From Pseudomonadota bacterium (lineage in GTDB: Bacteria > Pseudomonadota > Gammaproteobacteria > Burkholderiales > Rhodocyclaceae): DNA of 64,000 nt. A model generated the notes under the pieces. The model was not told the origin of the DNA. It saw only the letters and a program-made list of their open reading frames with translations, and did not search any database. Shown one piece after another: positions 12,361 through 22,627 of the stretch (position 1 is its first letter; each line of letters opens with the position of its first letter). The DNA is taken from positions 1-64,000 of the forward strand of contig CAUJIV010000022.1 in the NCBI GenBank assembly GCA_963205435.1, read 5' to 3'. A program made the translations under genes and the position numbers.

Positions 12361-13141
12361 TCGAAGCTGCCCTTCAGCAAGGCCTGGTACTCGGGAGAAT
12401 CGGCGAACTTGCGGCGCAACTGGGCGGCCAGGCTCGCCTCGGCCTGGCGGTCGCCGAGCTTGCGCTCGATGCGCAAGCCGAGCCAGAGCGTCTCCGCATT
12501 CGGCTCCATCAGCCGGTGCAGCTCGGTCAGAAGTTTTTTCGCGGCGAGGTAATCACCCTTGCGGTATGACAGGCTGGAGAGGTGGTAGAGGGCCTGAGCA
12601 TTCGAGCCGTCGAGCAGCACGGCGCGCTGGAAGTTGGCTTCCGCAGACTTGTCATCCTTGAGCCGCAGATAGCACAGCCCGGCGTTGGTATAGGGGCGGG
12701 TCGGCGTCTTGTAGAGCGGATTTGCGGCGGCCATTTCGAAATACCTGAACGACTCCCGCTCCCGGCCGCTCTGGCAGAGGAACCAGCCGTAGTCGTTGGC
12801 GATCTGCGGGTCGCCGGGCGCCAGCTGGACGGCGCGATCCAGCGCCGCCTGGGCCTGCGCCGTCTCGTTCAAGACCATGTGTGCCATGCCCATCAGGGCG
12901 AAGCCCGGCGCGTAACCCGGATCGATCGCCGTCGCCAGGCGCGCTTCCTCCATGGCGACGGCAAGATTGCCGGCCTGCAGATAGAGCGCGCCCAGCTCGG
13001 TGTGCGTCTTCGCGCTCTTTTCGGCCGCGCCGCTGGCGGTCTGCTCGGACACCGGCGCGGTGGCCTGGCCGGCGCCGCGGTCAAGAGGGCCGCCGGCGCA
13101 AGCCGTCAGGCAGGCGGCAAGAAGAGGCAGGGTGAGCCGGT

Positions 13142-13145
<4 letters not shown>
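12357..13145 (-). CDS. pilW: Type IV pilus biogenesis TPR lipoprotein PilW/PilF
   Basis: Lipobox LTAC, TPR repeats, conserved position rlmN-pilW-rodZ. Confidence 0.87.
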
Positions 13146-14259
<1,114 letters not shown>

Positions 14260-14260
<1 letters not shown>

Positions 14261-14685
14261 CAGCGCGGAAAGACTTCCATGGCCGGGAAGAAATAGGCGA
14301 TTTCGACCGCCGCCGTCTCCGGCGCGTCGGAGCCATGCACGGCATTGGCGTCGATGCTCTGGGCGAAATCGGCGCGGATGGTTCCCGGCGCCGCCTTCTT
14401 CGGATCGGTCGCGCCCATCAGTTCGCGGTTCCTGGCGATCGCGCCCTCGCCCTGCAGCACCTGGATCATGACCGGGCCGGAGATCATGAATTCGACCAGG
14501 TCCTTGAAGAAGGGGCGCTCGCGGTGCACGGCATAGAAGCCCTCGGCCTCCTGGCGGGACAGATGCTTCATGCGGGCGGCGACAATGGTCAGGCCGTTCG
14601 CTTCGAAGCGGGAATAGATCTGGCCAATCACGTTCTTGGCCACGGCATCGGGTTTGATGATCGACAGGGTGCGCTCGAGCGCCAT
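14260..14685 (-). CDS. ndk: Nucleoside diphosphate kinase
   Basis: [32 protein letters not shown]... and NAVHGSD active site. Confidence 0.98.
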
Positions 14686-14739
14686 CTGAATGCTCCAGGA
14701 TCAAAGGGTTGGGAAAGCGGCTGAATCTCAAGTTTAACG

Positions 14740-14769
14740 TGTTATTTTAACAGCAAAATTCGTTGCTGT
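14740..14769. promoter_or_regulatory. Two overlapping perfect palindromes upstream of ndk (TGTTATTTTAACA and ACAGCAAAATTCGTTGCTGT)
   Basis: Read directly: 5-3-5 repeat at 14740-14752 and 7-6-7 repeat at 14750-14769, in a locally AT-rich patch. Confidence 0.45.
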
Positions 14770-14910
14770 CCCCTTGGCCGATCGGTGCGCGAGGCAGCGC
14801 GTGCGCACGGCAGGCGGCCCGGTCGCGGCCGGCTTTCGCGGCGGGGCGGGGAATGCAATGCGGGAGGGGGCCGTTGCCCTGGGGCAGGTTGCCGCCGGCC
14901 CGGCGGGCAT

Positions 14911-14926
14911 GCGGCCCAAAGGCCGC
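14911..14926 (-). terminator. Possible hairpin downstream of the UspA gene (GCGGCC-CAAA-GGCCGC)
   Basis: Perfect 6-bp stem 9 nt past the stop codon; no clear U-tract. Confidence 0.3.
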
Positions 14927-14934
14927 GCGCAACC

Positions 14935-15388
14935 CTATTTGACCAGGGTGACCGGGATGGGAGCGCTGCGCGAGACTTCGCTTGCCACGGAACCGAGCAG
15001 CAGATGGGTCAGCCCGGAACGGCCATGGGTGCCCATGACGATGCGGTCGATGGCGTGTTCCTCGGCAAAGCGCAGGATGGTTTCGGCGATGCGGCCGACG
15101 GCGATGTGCCAGGAATACCGGACACCCGCCGCTTCCAGCTTGTCGCGCGCCGACTTCAGGGCGAGCTGCCCTTCCTCGCGGTGATAGGCATCGATGTCGC
15201 CGCTCGAGACGAACATGCGCGCATGACCCGAGTCCACTGGGATCTGCACGTTGAGCAGGTGCAGATCCAGCGGACCGGCCTCCTTGATTTCGCGCAGCAG
15301 CAGGTCGATCGCGCGATCGGTGTTGGCCGAGCCATCCACCGGCACGAGGATCCTGGGCGCCGCCGGCGTTTCCGTTTTTTCAGACATC
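14935..15388 (-). CDS. Universal stress protein UspA family
   Basis: ILVPVDGSANTDRAIDLLL..., GTHGRSGLTHLLLGSVASEV ATP-binding motif (G-X2-G-X9-G-S/T). Confidence 0.95.
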
Positions 15389-16120
15389 GTCCCGTCCCTC
15401 CGAAGATTCGCCCGACGCCACCCTCTTGACGGTCGCCGGAACCGCCTTGCGCTTCGCCAGCCAGCTGCCGACGACGACGACGAATGCCGCGCCGGCTGCC
15501 GCCATGGCATATTTGAGCCATGCCGGATAGGCTTCGAGATGAGGCCTGAGCACCGCGTCGCCATGCAGCATCTCGCCGGCGATCCAGCCAAGCAGGGCGC
15601 CGCCGAAGGTGATGACGACGGGGAAGCGATCCATCAGCCTGAGCACGAACTTGCTGCCCCAGACGACGATCGGGATGCTGACGAGGATGCCGAAGATCAC
15701 CAGCATCAGGTCGCCCTTGGCCGCCGCTGCGACGGCGATCACGTTGTCCAGGCTCATCACGGCGTCGGCGACGATGATGGTGCGGATCGCCCCGAAGAGA
15801 TGGGTGCTGCCCTCGATCTCGCCCTTGCCGTCCTCGTCCTGCGGCTGCAGCAGCTTGATGCCGATCCACAGCAGCAGCGCGCCGCCGACGACCTTGAGGA
15901 AGGGGATGGCGAGCAGTTGCAGGGCGAAGAAGATGAGAACGATGCGCAGGAGGATGGCGCCGACCACCCCCCAGAAGATGCCCTGGTTGCGCTGCGCCTC
16001 GGGCAGGCGGCGGCAGGCCAGGGCGATGACGATGGCATTGTCGCCGCCCAGCAGGATGTCGATGACGATGATCTGCAGGACCGAAGTCCAGAAAGCCAGA
16101 TGCACGACCTCTTCGAACAT
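15380..16120 (-). CDS. TerC-family (YjbE-type) integral membrane protein
   Basis: IDILLGGDNAIVIALACRRLP and VADAVMSLDNVIAVAAAAKGD motifs. Confidence 0.92.
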   Translation of the reverse strand: MFEEVVHLAFWTSVLQIIVIDILLGGDNAIVIALACRRLPEAQRNQGIFWGVVGAILLRIVLIFFALQLLAIPFLKVVGGALLLWIGIKLLQPQDEDGKGEIEGSTHLFGAIRTIIVADAVMSLDNVIAVAAAAKGDLMLVIFGILVSIPIVVWGSKFVLRLMDRFPVVITFGGALLGWIAGEMLHGDAVLRPHLEAYPAWLKYAMAAAGAAFVVVVGSWLAKRKAVPATVKRVASGESSEGRDDV

Positions 16121-16189
16121 CGACTCAGGTCCTCGCGACGGCCAGGGTCCGGATCGCGGCGCGGCGGGCGGCAGCGGCTCGCGGCGGCG

Positions 16190-17479
16190 TCACGGAACGA
16201 TCATGCCGAGCTTCTGCGGCAGCCACAGCGACAGCGGCGGCCAGTAGGTGACGAGGGCAAGGAACACCAGCATGGTCAGCAGCCACGGCCAGACCGCCTT
16301 GGTCATGTCGGTCAGGCCGAGCTTGCTGATGCCGCTGGCGACGTAGAGGTTGAGCCCGACCGGCGGCGTGATCATGCCGATCTCCATGTTTACCGTGATC
16401 ATGACGCCGAAATGGACCGGGTCGATGCCCAGCTTCATGGCGATGGGAAAGAGGATCGGCGCGGTGATGAGAATGATCGAGGCGGCCTCCATGAAGTTGC
16501 CCATCAGCAGCAGCAGGATGTTCACCGCCAGCAGGAAGCCGATGGTGCCGAGGCCGCTCGAGAGCAGCCACTCGGAAATCGCCTGCGGGATGTTCTCGTG
16601 CGTCAGCAGGAAGGAGAACAGGACGGCGTTGGTGATGATGTAGAGCAGCATCGCGCTCATGTTGGCCGAGGCCAGCAGCGTCTTCGGCACGTCCTTCAGG
16701 CGCATGTCCTTGTAGACGAAGACGGCGACGAAGAAGGCATAGACGGCGCTCATCGCCGCCGCCTCGGTCGGCGTGAACACGCCCGAATAGATGCCGCCCA
16801 TGACGACGACGATCAGCAGCAACCCCCACACCGATTCGCGAAAGGCCGTGATTCGCTCGCTCCAGCCGGCGCGTCTCTCGCGCGGATAGTTGTTCTTCCA
16901 GGCGCGGCGCCAGGTCGTGAACATCAGCATGGCGGCGAGCACGATGCCGGGGATGACACCGGCCATGAAGAGGGCGCCGATCGAACTGTTGGTCGACACC
17001 GCGTACATCACCATGACGATGGAGGGCGGGATGAGGATGCCGAGGCCGCCGGCCGAAGCCACCACGCCGGCGCCGAACTTGAGCGGGTAGCCGGCCTTGA
17101 CCATCGCCGGGATGAGGATCGAGCCGATCGCCACGACGGTGGCCGGGCTGGAGCCCGAGATCGCGGCGAACAGCGAGCAGGCCACCACGGCGCCCAGTCC
17201 CAGCCCGCCCGGCCAGTGGCCGACCAGCGAGGTGGCGAAGCGGATCATGCGCCGCGCCACGCCGCCGTGGGTGAGGAAATTGCCGGCGAGGATGAAGAAC
17301 GGGATGGCCATGATCTCGAATTTCTCGATGCCGGTGAACAGCTTCAGCGCCACGGCCTCGATCGGCACCTGGGTCATGAAGAAGAGAAAGGTCAGCACCG
17401 TCAGGCCGAGGGCGATCGACACCGGCATGCCGATCAGCATGGTCACGGCGAGCAGGGCGAAGATGATGGCGGTATTCAT
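16190..17479 (-). CDS. dctM: TRAP transporter large permease DctM
   Basis: Multi-TM, FAAISGSSPATVVAIGSI, TPTEAAAMSAVYAF motifs. Confidence 0.95.
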   Translation of the reverse strand: MNTAIIFALLAVTMLIGMPVSIALGLTVLTFLFFMTQVPIEAVALKLFTGIEKFEIMAIPFFILAGNFLTHGGVARRMIRFATSLVGHWPGGLGLGAVVACSLFAAISGSSPATVVAIGSILIPAMVKAGYPLKFGAGVVASAGGLGILIPPSIVMVMYAVSTNSSIGALFMAGVIPGIVLAAMLMFTTWRRAWKNNYPRERRAGWSERITAFRESVWGLLLIVVVMGGIYSGVFTPTEAAAMSAVYAFFVAVFVYKDMRLKDVPKTLLASANMSAMLLYIITNAVLFSFLLTHENIPQAISEWLLSSGLGTIGFLLAVNILLLLMGNFMEAASIILITAPILFPIAMKLGIDPVHFGVMITVNMEIGMITPPVGLNLYVASGISKLGLTDMTKAVWPWLLTMLVFLALVTYWPPLSLWLPQKLGMIVP

Positions 17480-18156
17480 GGCCGACCCTCCCCGTCGCCC
17501 GGGCGCGGGTGCAGGTCGTCATCCATGCGATATATGTCGTCCTCCTCGCCGGGCGCCTGGCCGGACGCCCCCATGCCCTCGACATGACCATGGTCATGGT
17601 GCGGCAACTCGCCGTCGCGCACGAACCTGAAGCACACCTGGAGGAAGCGGAAGCACATCAGCCAGGATCCCAGCGGCACCGCCGAGTAGACGGCCCAGGT
17701 CGGCCATTCCAGGTCCGGCGTGGTCGGGCCCTCGAAAAGATTGCCGATGTCGAGGCCGAGGAACTTGAAAATGGCGTAATGGGCGCCGTTCTCCCAGACG
17801 AAGGCGGCGCCAAGCGTGCCGACGATGCCGGTGAACAGCGCGCCGCAAAGCAGTCCGAGAACGATGAATTTCCGGCGCTTGCCCTCGCCCAGGCTGTTGA
17901 TCAGGACATCGACGCCGACGTGGATGCCGGTGCGCACGCCGTAGGCCGCGCCGAACTTGGCCATCCAGACGAACAGGATGATGCACAGCTCCTGCGCCCA
18001 GCCCAGGTCGCGGGCCAGCAGCCAGTCCTGCACGCCGGGAATCGCCAGCCCGGAGGCGTAGCGATGGACGACGGCAATGAAGATGATCAGCGTCGCCGCG
18101 CCCATCAGCAGGGTGACGAACCATTCCTCCAGATGATCCAGCGCTCTCAACAGCAT
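17476..18156 (-). CDS. dctQ: TRAP transporter small permease DctQ
   Basis: MLLRALDHLEEWFVTLLMGAATLIIFIAVVHRY..., four hydrophobic segments, between dctP and dctM. Confidence 0.92.
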   Translation of the reverse strand: MLLRALDHLEEWFVTLLMGAATLIIFIAVVHRYASGLAIPGVQDWLLARDLGWAQELCIILFVWMAKFGAAYGVRTGIHVGVDVLINSLGEGKRRKFIVLGLLCGALFTGIVGTLGAAFVWENGAHYAIFKFLGLDIGNLFEGPTTPDLEWPTWAVYSAVPLGSWLMCFRFLQVCFRFVRDGELPHHDHGHVEGMGASGQAPGEEDDIYRMDDDLHPRPGDGEGRP

Positions 18157-18228
18157 CGTCTCTCCCGGCAAGAAAAAACCGCCACGCCCCGGAACCAAGG
18201 GCGTGGCGGCATGTCGGCTCGCGTCGGC

Positions 18229-19233
18229 TTACAGCTTGCCCGGATCGAAGCCGGTCTCCTTGTACACCGCCTCGATGATCTCCTTGCCGATGCGCGGCTC
18301 CATCTCCTTGTGGGTCTTCAGCATCGCCTTCTTCAGCGCCATGCGCTCGGCCGGCGTCGGCGTGTAGATCTGCGTCCTGCCGGAGGCGCGGACCTTTTCC
18401 AGCGCCTGGTCGTTTTCTTCCTTGGCGATCTTGTTGGCGTAGTCGGTCGCATCGGCGATGGCCTGCTCGAGCTGACCGCGCACGTCGGCCGGCAGACCGT
18501 CCCAGAACTTCTTGTTGGTGATCACCGCATAGCCGAGGTAGCCGTGATTGGTCAGGCTCATGTGCTTCTGCACCTCGTGCATCTTCTGGGTGTAAAGGTT
18601 GGAGTGCGGGTTCTCGGTGCCGTCCACGACGCCGGTCTGCAGCGCCTGGTAGACCTCGGAGAAGGCCATCACCTGGGGAATCGCGCCGACCGAGCGCATC
18701 TGGGATTCCAGCACCTTGGAGGACTGGATGCGCATCTTCAGCCCCCTGTAATCCTCGGGATTCTTCAGCTGCCGGTTGGCCGACATCGACTTGAAGCCGT
18801 TGTCCCAGAAAGCCAGGCCGACGATGCCCTTCGGCTCGAGCTTGGCCATCAGCTGCTTGCCGACCGCCCCCTTGGTGATCTTGTGCAGGTCGTCATAGTT
18901 GTCGAAGATGAAGGGCAGGTCGAAAACCTCGAATTCCTTCGCGCCGAGCGGGCCGAATTTCGCCAGCGAGGGGGCCAGCATCTGCACGGCGCCGATCTGC
19001 AGCGCCTCGACCTCCTCCTTGTCCTTGTAAAGGGTGCTGTTGTGATAGACCTCGAAATTAACCCGGCCCTTGGTCAGCTCCTCGGCCCGCTTCTTCAGGT
19101 ATTCGGCGGCCTTGCCCTTGGGCGTGTCCGCCGCCGCAACGTGGCTGAACTTGATGTTGATCGGCTGCTGGGCCGCCGCGGCCGCCGAGAAGGCCAGCGC
19201 CACGGCGCCGATTATCAGGGAATGCAGTTTCAT
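18229..19233 (-). CDS. dctP: TRAP transporter substrate-binding protein DctP
   Basis: Signal peptide, IKFSHVAAADTPKGKAAEYLKKRAEELTKGRV, DGTENPHSNLYTQKMHEVQK. Confidence 0.95.
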   Translation of the reverse strand: MKLHSLIIGAVALAFSAAAAAQQPINIKFSHVAAADTPKGKAAEYLKKRAEELTKGRVNFEVYHNSTLYKDKEEVEALQIGAVQMLAPSLAKFGPLGAKEFEVFDLPFIFDNYDDLHKITKGAVGKQLMAKLEPKGIVGLAFWDNGFKSMSANRQLKNPEDYRGLKMRIQSSKVLESQMRSVGAIPQVMAFSEVYQALQTGVVDGTENPHSNLYTQKMHEVQKHMSLTNHGYLGYAVITNKKFWDGLPADVRGQLEQAIADATDYANKIAKEENDQALEKVRASGRTQIYTPTPAERMALKKAMLKTHKEMEPRIGKEIIEAVYKETGFDPGKL

Positions 19234-19645
19234 GTTCTTCTCCTTTTCATTCGATCATGCTGAAAGGAAATCGCGGCGTTCCGGCTGTAACGGCCGGTTC
19301 GCTCGGAGAGAAAATCCGGCATGAGCCACGGCCTTGTCTCGCCACACCAGCGGCGCATTTTATAGGAAACCGTTGAAAAAACAAAAGCGATTTTACAATT
19401 TCGGCAGAGGGAAGCGCGGCCTGGCAGCGTTTTCCGCAAAACCGCGGCCGGCCTCTTCCGGGAACGCCGCGAACCGCTGCCTGGCCCCGCCGGGTCAGGC
19501 GGTTGCTGCCACGGCACTCGCCATGCACTGCGCGGGATTGCTAGGCACCGCACTCCTGCGAGGGTTCATTCCGTTCCCGTTCTGCCAGACCCAGCGAAGA
19601 AGCCGGGCGGCGTGGCCATGACGACGGCCACCTCCGGGTACTTGA

Positions 19646-22627
19646 TCAATTCGCCCGCCGCACCCGGCAGAGCAATTGCTTGAGATTCGTCTGGTCCGAG
19701 ACCGGGTCTCTCTGCATCTTGTCGGTGAGGAAATTCACCGAGCGCCACGGGTGGAAGGGCTGGCGCTCGCCCCAGCCGATCGGGATGAAGACCGCGTCGC
19801 GGCGAATGCCGGCATGCACCCAGGCGATCGCCTCGATGGCGCCATGGGCCGTTTCCACCCGCACGCGGTCGCCGTCGGCGATTCCGAGCGCGGCCGCCTT
19901 GTCCGTGTGGATCTGGCAGAAAAGATCCGGCAGCATCTCCTGGGCCTGCCAGAAATAATGAGTCCAGCTGTGGAAGTGGGAAGCCGAGGGCCGGCCGGTG
20001 ACCAGTTCCAGGTCGAAGCCGCGGCGGCGCAGTTGCGCCGCCGGATGCGCCGCGCCGCCGTCGGCGACGATGCGCGCCTGCGCGCTGAACGTTTCCGGGC
20101 TGTTGAACGGCGAAATGACGCCCTCCTCGCCGTCCCCCTGCAGCAATTGGACGTAGGGTAGGTCGACCAGTTGCTCGCGCTCGCTGTAGAACTGAGGCAG
20201 TGCCGAGAGGCCGAGCAGGGCGAATTTGGCCTCCTGCTCCTCGGTCCAGAACTCGAGCTTGCCGGACGCGGTCGGGAAGCGCCGCCCCGGCGCGCCGCCC
20301 GACACCGTCGTGCCTTCGAGATAGAGGGTCTCGATCTCCGGCGCGTCCTCGCTCGCCACTGGCTGGCGCACCCAGCGGTAGGGCACGGAATGCAGGCGCT
20401 TCTGGGTGCAGCCGCGCAGGGCGTCGTTGTCGATGCAGACGCGGTCCCACAGCACGGCCGGGTCCTTGTATTCCTCCTTCATCACGTCGTCGAAGCCGAA
20501 GCGCTTGCCCAGCTCGATCCAGATCCAGCTGTCGGCCCTCGCCTCGCCAGGCGGGTCGATCAGCTTGTCGATCCAGACGACGCGACGGTCGTCGTTGGCG
20601 CGGCTGATGTCGCCCTTTTCGATGCCGCTCGCCGCCGGCAGCACGTAGTCGGCGAAGGCGGATGTCTCGTTGGGGAAAAGCTCGATATGCACGAGCAGGT
20701 CGAGGGCCAGCATGGCCTCGCGGACCTTCGTCTGGTCCGGCCACTGGGCCAGCGGATTGTTGCTGGTGATGAACGCCCGGATCGGATAGGGCTTGCCGGC
20801 AAGCATCGCCTCGGTCCAGCCGGAGGGTGAATGGCGCACGCGCGGGCGCCCGATGCGGGCCTTGCGCCCTTCCGGCACGCGGGCGGTGATCGGCGTGATC
20901 GCGCTCATGTTGAAGTAGGCGCCGCCGCGCCGCCCCCAGTTGCCGGTGATGGCGGCGACGAACATCAGCACGCGGTTGGTCTGGGTGCTGTTGCTGTGCT
21001 GGTTGACGCCGCGGCTGGCGAAGATGACGCAGCCGTCGGCGGCGGCGATCTCCTCGGCCAGACGGCGGATCTCGGCCGCCGGCAGGCTGGTGACGCCTTC
21101 GGCCCATTCCGGGGTGTAGCCCTGCCGCAGGATGTAGTCGCGCCACGTCTCGAAGCCCAGCAGCCAGCGCTCGCAGAAGTCGCGGTCGTGCAGGTCGTTG
21201 GCGAGGATGTGCTGCGCCAGCGCCAGGCCCAGGGCCATGTCGGTGCCGGGGCGGATCGCCAGCCAGCGGTCCGCCTTCGATGCGGTGACGGTCAGGCGGG
21301 GATCGACCACCACCATGCGGGCGCCGCTCTTCAGGCGCCAGTCGTTGATCATGCCGAAATAGACCGGGCGCGTCTCCGCCTGGTTGTCGCCGATGTAGAC
21401 GAAGAGCCGGGCCGCGCCAAGGTCGGTCTCGGTGTAGCTGTTGCCGCTGCCGATGGCGCCCTGGACGAGTTCGAAGGCAACGTTCTTGCCGCTGGCGCAA
21501 AACGGCTCGGTGCCGTCCTTGTTGGGCGTTCCCCACAGGTCGGCGAACATCTTGGTCGTGGCGCGCGAGTCGATGAGCCCGGTGCGCGCGCCGATGTACA
21601 TGGCCAGAGCCTCGCTGCCGTGGGCCTCGCGCACAGCCCTGAGCCGGCCGGCTATCTCGTCCAGGGCCTGGTCCCAGGAGATGCGCTCGAAACGCCCTTC
21701 GCCGCGGGCGCCGACGCGCTTCTGCGGATAGAGCAGGCGCTGGTCGCTGTTGTACATCTGCAGGGTGAGCTGCGACTTGGCGCAGATCCTGCCCTGCAGC
21801 AGCGGATCATCCTCGTTGCCGGTGATCTTCACCAGCCGGTCGCCCTTGAGGTGGAAGTTCAGGCTGCAGCAATTGAAGCAGAGGTTGCAGCCGCCCGGCA
21901 CGACGCGGTCGGCCTTCGCCTCCGCGCGCGGCACGCCATACGGGAAGGCGGCCTCTTGCCCGGCCATCACGGCTTGCGGCGCGGCGGCGTCCAGCAGGGC
22001 CGGCCGCTGCCAGGCGGGCGCCGGCGCGATGCCGTAGTCCGCGCCGCGGGCCGGCTTCAGGTAGACCGTCGCCGGACCCTGCAGGAAGTAATCGTTGTCG
22101 AGCCGCTCGCGCCCCGCCTGTGCCGCCTCGGCCAGCAGGTCTTCGCGCCGCCCGAAGCGGATGGCCCGGGTCGGGCAGACGCTGGCGCAGGCGGTGGTCG
22201 TCGCACCCTCCGCCCGCCGCTCCTCGCACAGGTCGCACTTGACCGCATGGTGGCCCTTGGCGTCATAGCCCATCGCCGAGTAGGGGCAGGCGATGACGCA
22301 TTCGCCGCAGCCGGTGCAGCGCGACTCGACGACGCGCACGATGCCGGTTTCAGGGTCCTTCTCGATCGCCTTGGGATGAACCGGGCAGGCGCGCAGGCAG
22401 GCGGGCCGCTCGCATTGCTGGCAGGGAAGATCGAGGAAGGCCAGCCCCGCCGTCTCGAGTGCGCCGGTCCAGACGACCTTGTTCCGGTACTCGCCCGGCC
22501 CGAGCCGGTTCTCCTGCTTGCAGGCCGCCTCGCAACTCCTGCAGCCGGTGCAGCGCTCGAGATCGATCATCAGCGCCAGTCGGGCGCTGCCGCCTTCCTT
22601 CTCTTCATTTTTCACGACGCTTACCAT
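19646..22627 (-). CDS. Fused [4Fe-4S] electron-transfer / molybdopterin oxidoreductase (DMSO reductase family)
   Basis: N-terminal motifs CTGCRSCEAAC, CQQCERPACLRAC, CTGCGECVIAC and CDLC-X12-CASVC, followed in the same frame by a MopB domain (CNLCFNCC...GRICAKSQ, TEPFCASGKN, VVDPRLTVTASKADRWLAIRPGTDMALGLA). No signal peptide or Tat motif at the chosen start. Confidence 0.92.
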   Translation of the reverse strand: MVSVVKNEEKEGGSARLALMIDLERCTGCRSCEAACKQENRLGPGEYRNKVVWTGALETAGLAFLDLPCQQCERPACLRACPVHPKAIEKDPETGIVRVVESRCTGCGECVIACPYSAMGYDAKGHHAVKCDLCEERRAEGATTTACASVCPTRAIRFGRREDLLAEAAQAGRERLDNDYFLQGPATVYLKPARGADYGIAPAPAWQRPALLDAAAPQAVMAGQEAAFPYGVPRAEAKADRVVPGGCNLCFNCCSLNFHLKGDRLVKITGNEDDPLLQGRICAKSQLTLQMYNSDQRLLYPQKRVGARGEGRFERISWDQALDEIAGRLRAVREAHGSEALAMYIGARTGLIDSRATTKMFADLWGTPNKDGTEPFCASGKNVAFELVQGAIGSGNSYTETDLGAARLFVYIGDNQAETRPVYFGMINDWRLKSGARMVVVDPRLTVTASKADRWLAIRPGTDMALGLALAQHILANDLHDRDFCERWLLGFETWRDYILRQGYTPEWAEGVTSLPAAEIRRLAEEIAAADGCVIFASRGVNQHSNSTQTNRVLMFVAAITGNWGRRGGAYFNMSAITPITARVPEGRKARIGRPRVRHSPSGWTEAMLAGKPYPIRAFITSNNPLAQWPDQTKVREAMLALDLLVHIELFPNETSAFADYVLPAASGIEKGDISRANDDRRVVWIDKLIDPPGEARADSWIWIELGKRFGFDDVMKEEYKDPAVLWDRVCIDNDALRGCTQKRLHSVPYRWVRQPVASEDAPEIETLYLEGTTVSGGAPGRRFPTASGKLEFWTEEQEAKFALLGLSALPQFYSEREQLVDLPYVQLLQGDGEEGVISPFNSPETFSAQARIVADGGAAHPAAQLRRRGFDLELVTGRPSASHFHSWTHYFWQAQEMLPDLFCQIHTDKAAALGIADGDRVRVETAHGAIEAIAWVHAGIRRDAVFIPIGWGERQPFHPWRSVNFLTDKMQRDPVSDQTNLKQLLCRVRRAN

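Noticed and set aside
15251-17587. 778-aa plus-strand ORF
   Set aside because: Antisense to terC and dctM; D/H/Q-rich mirror of the TM codons, no domain-like motifs.
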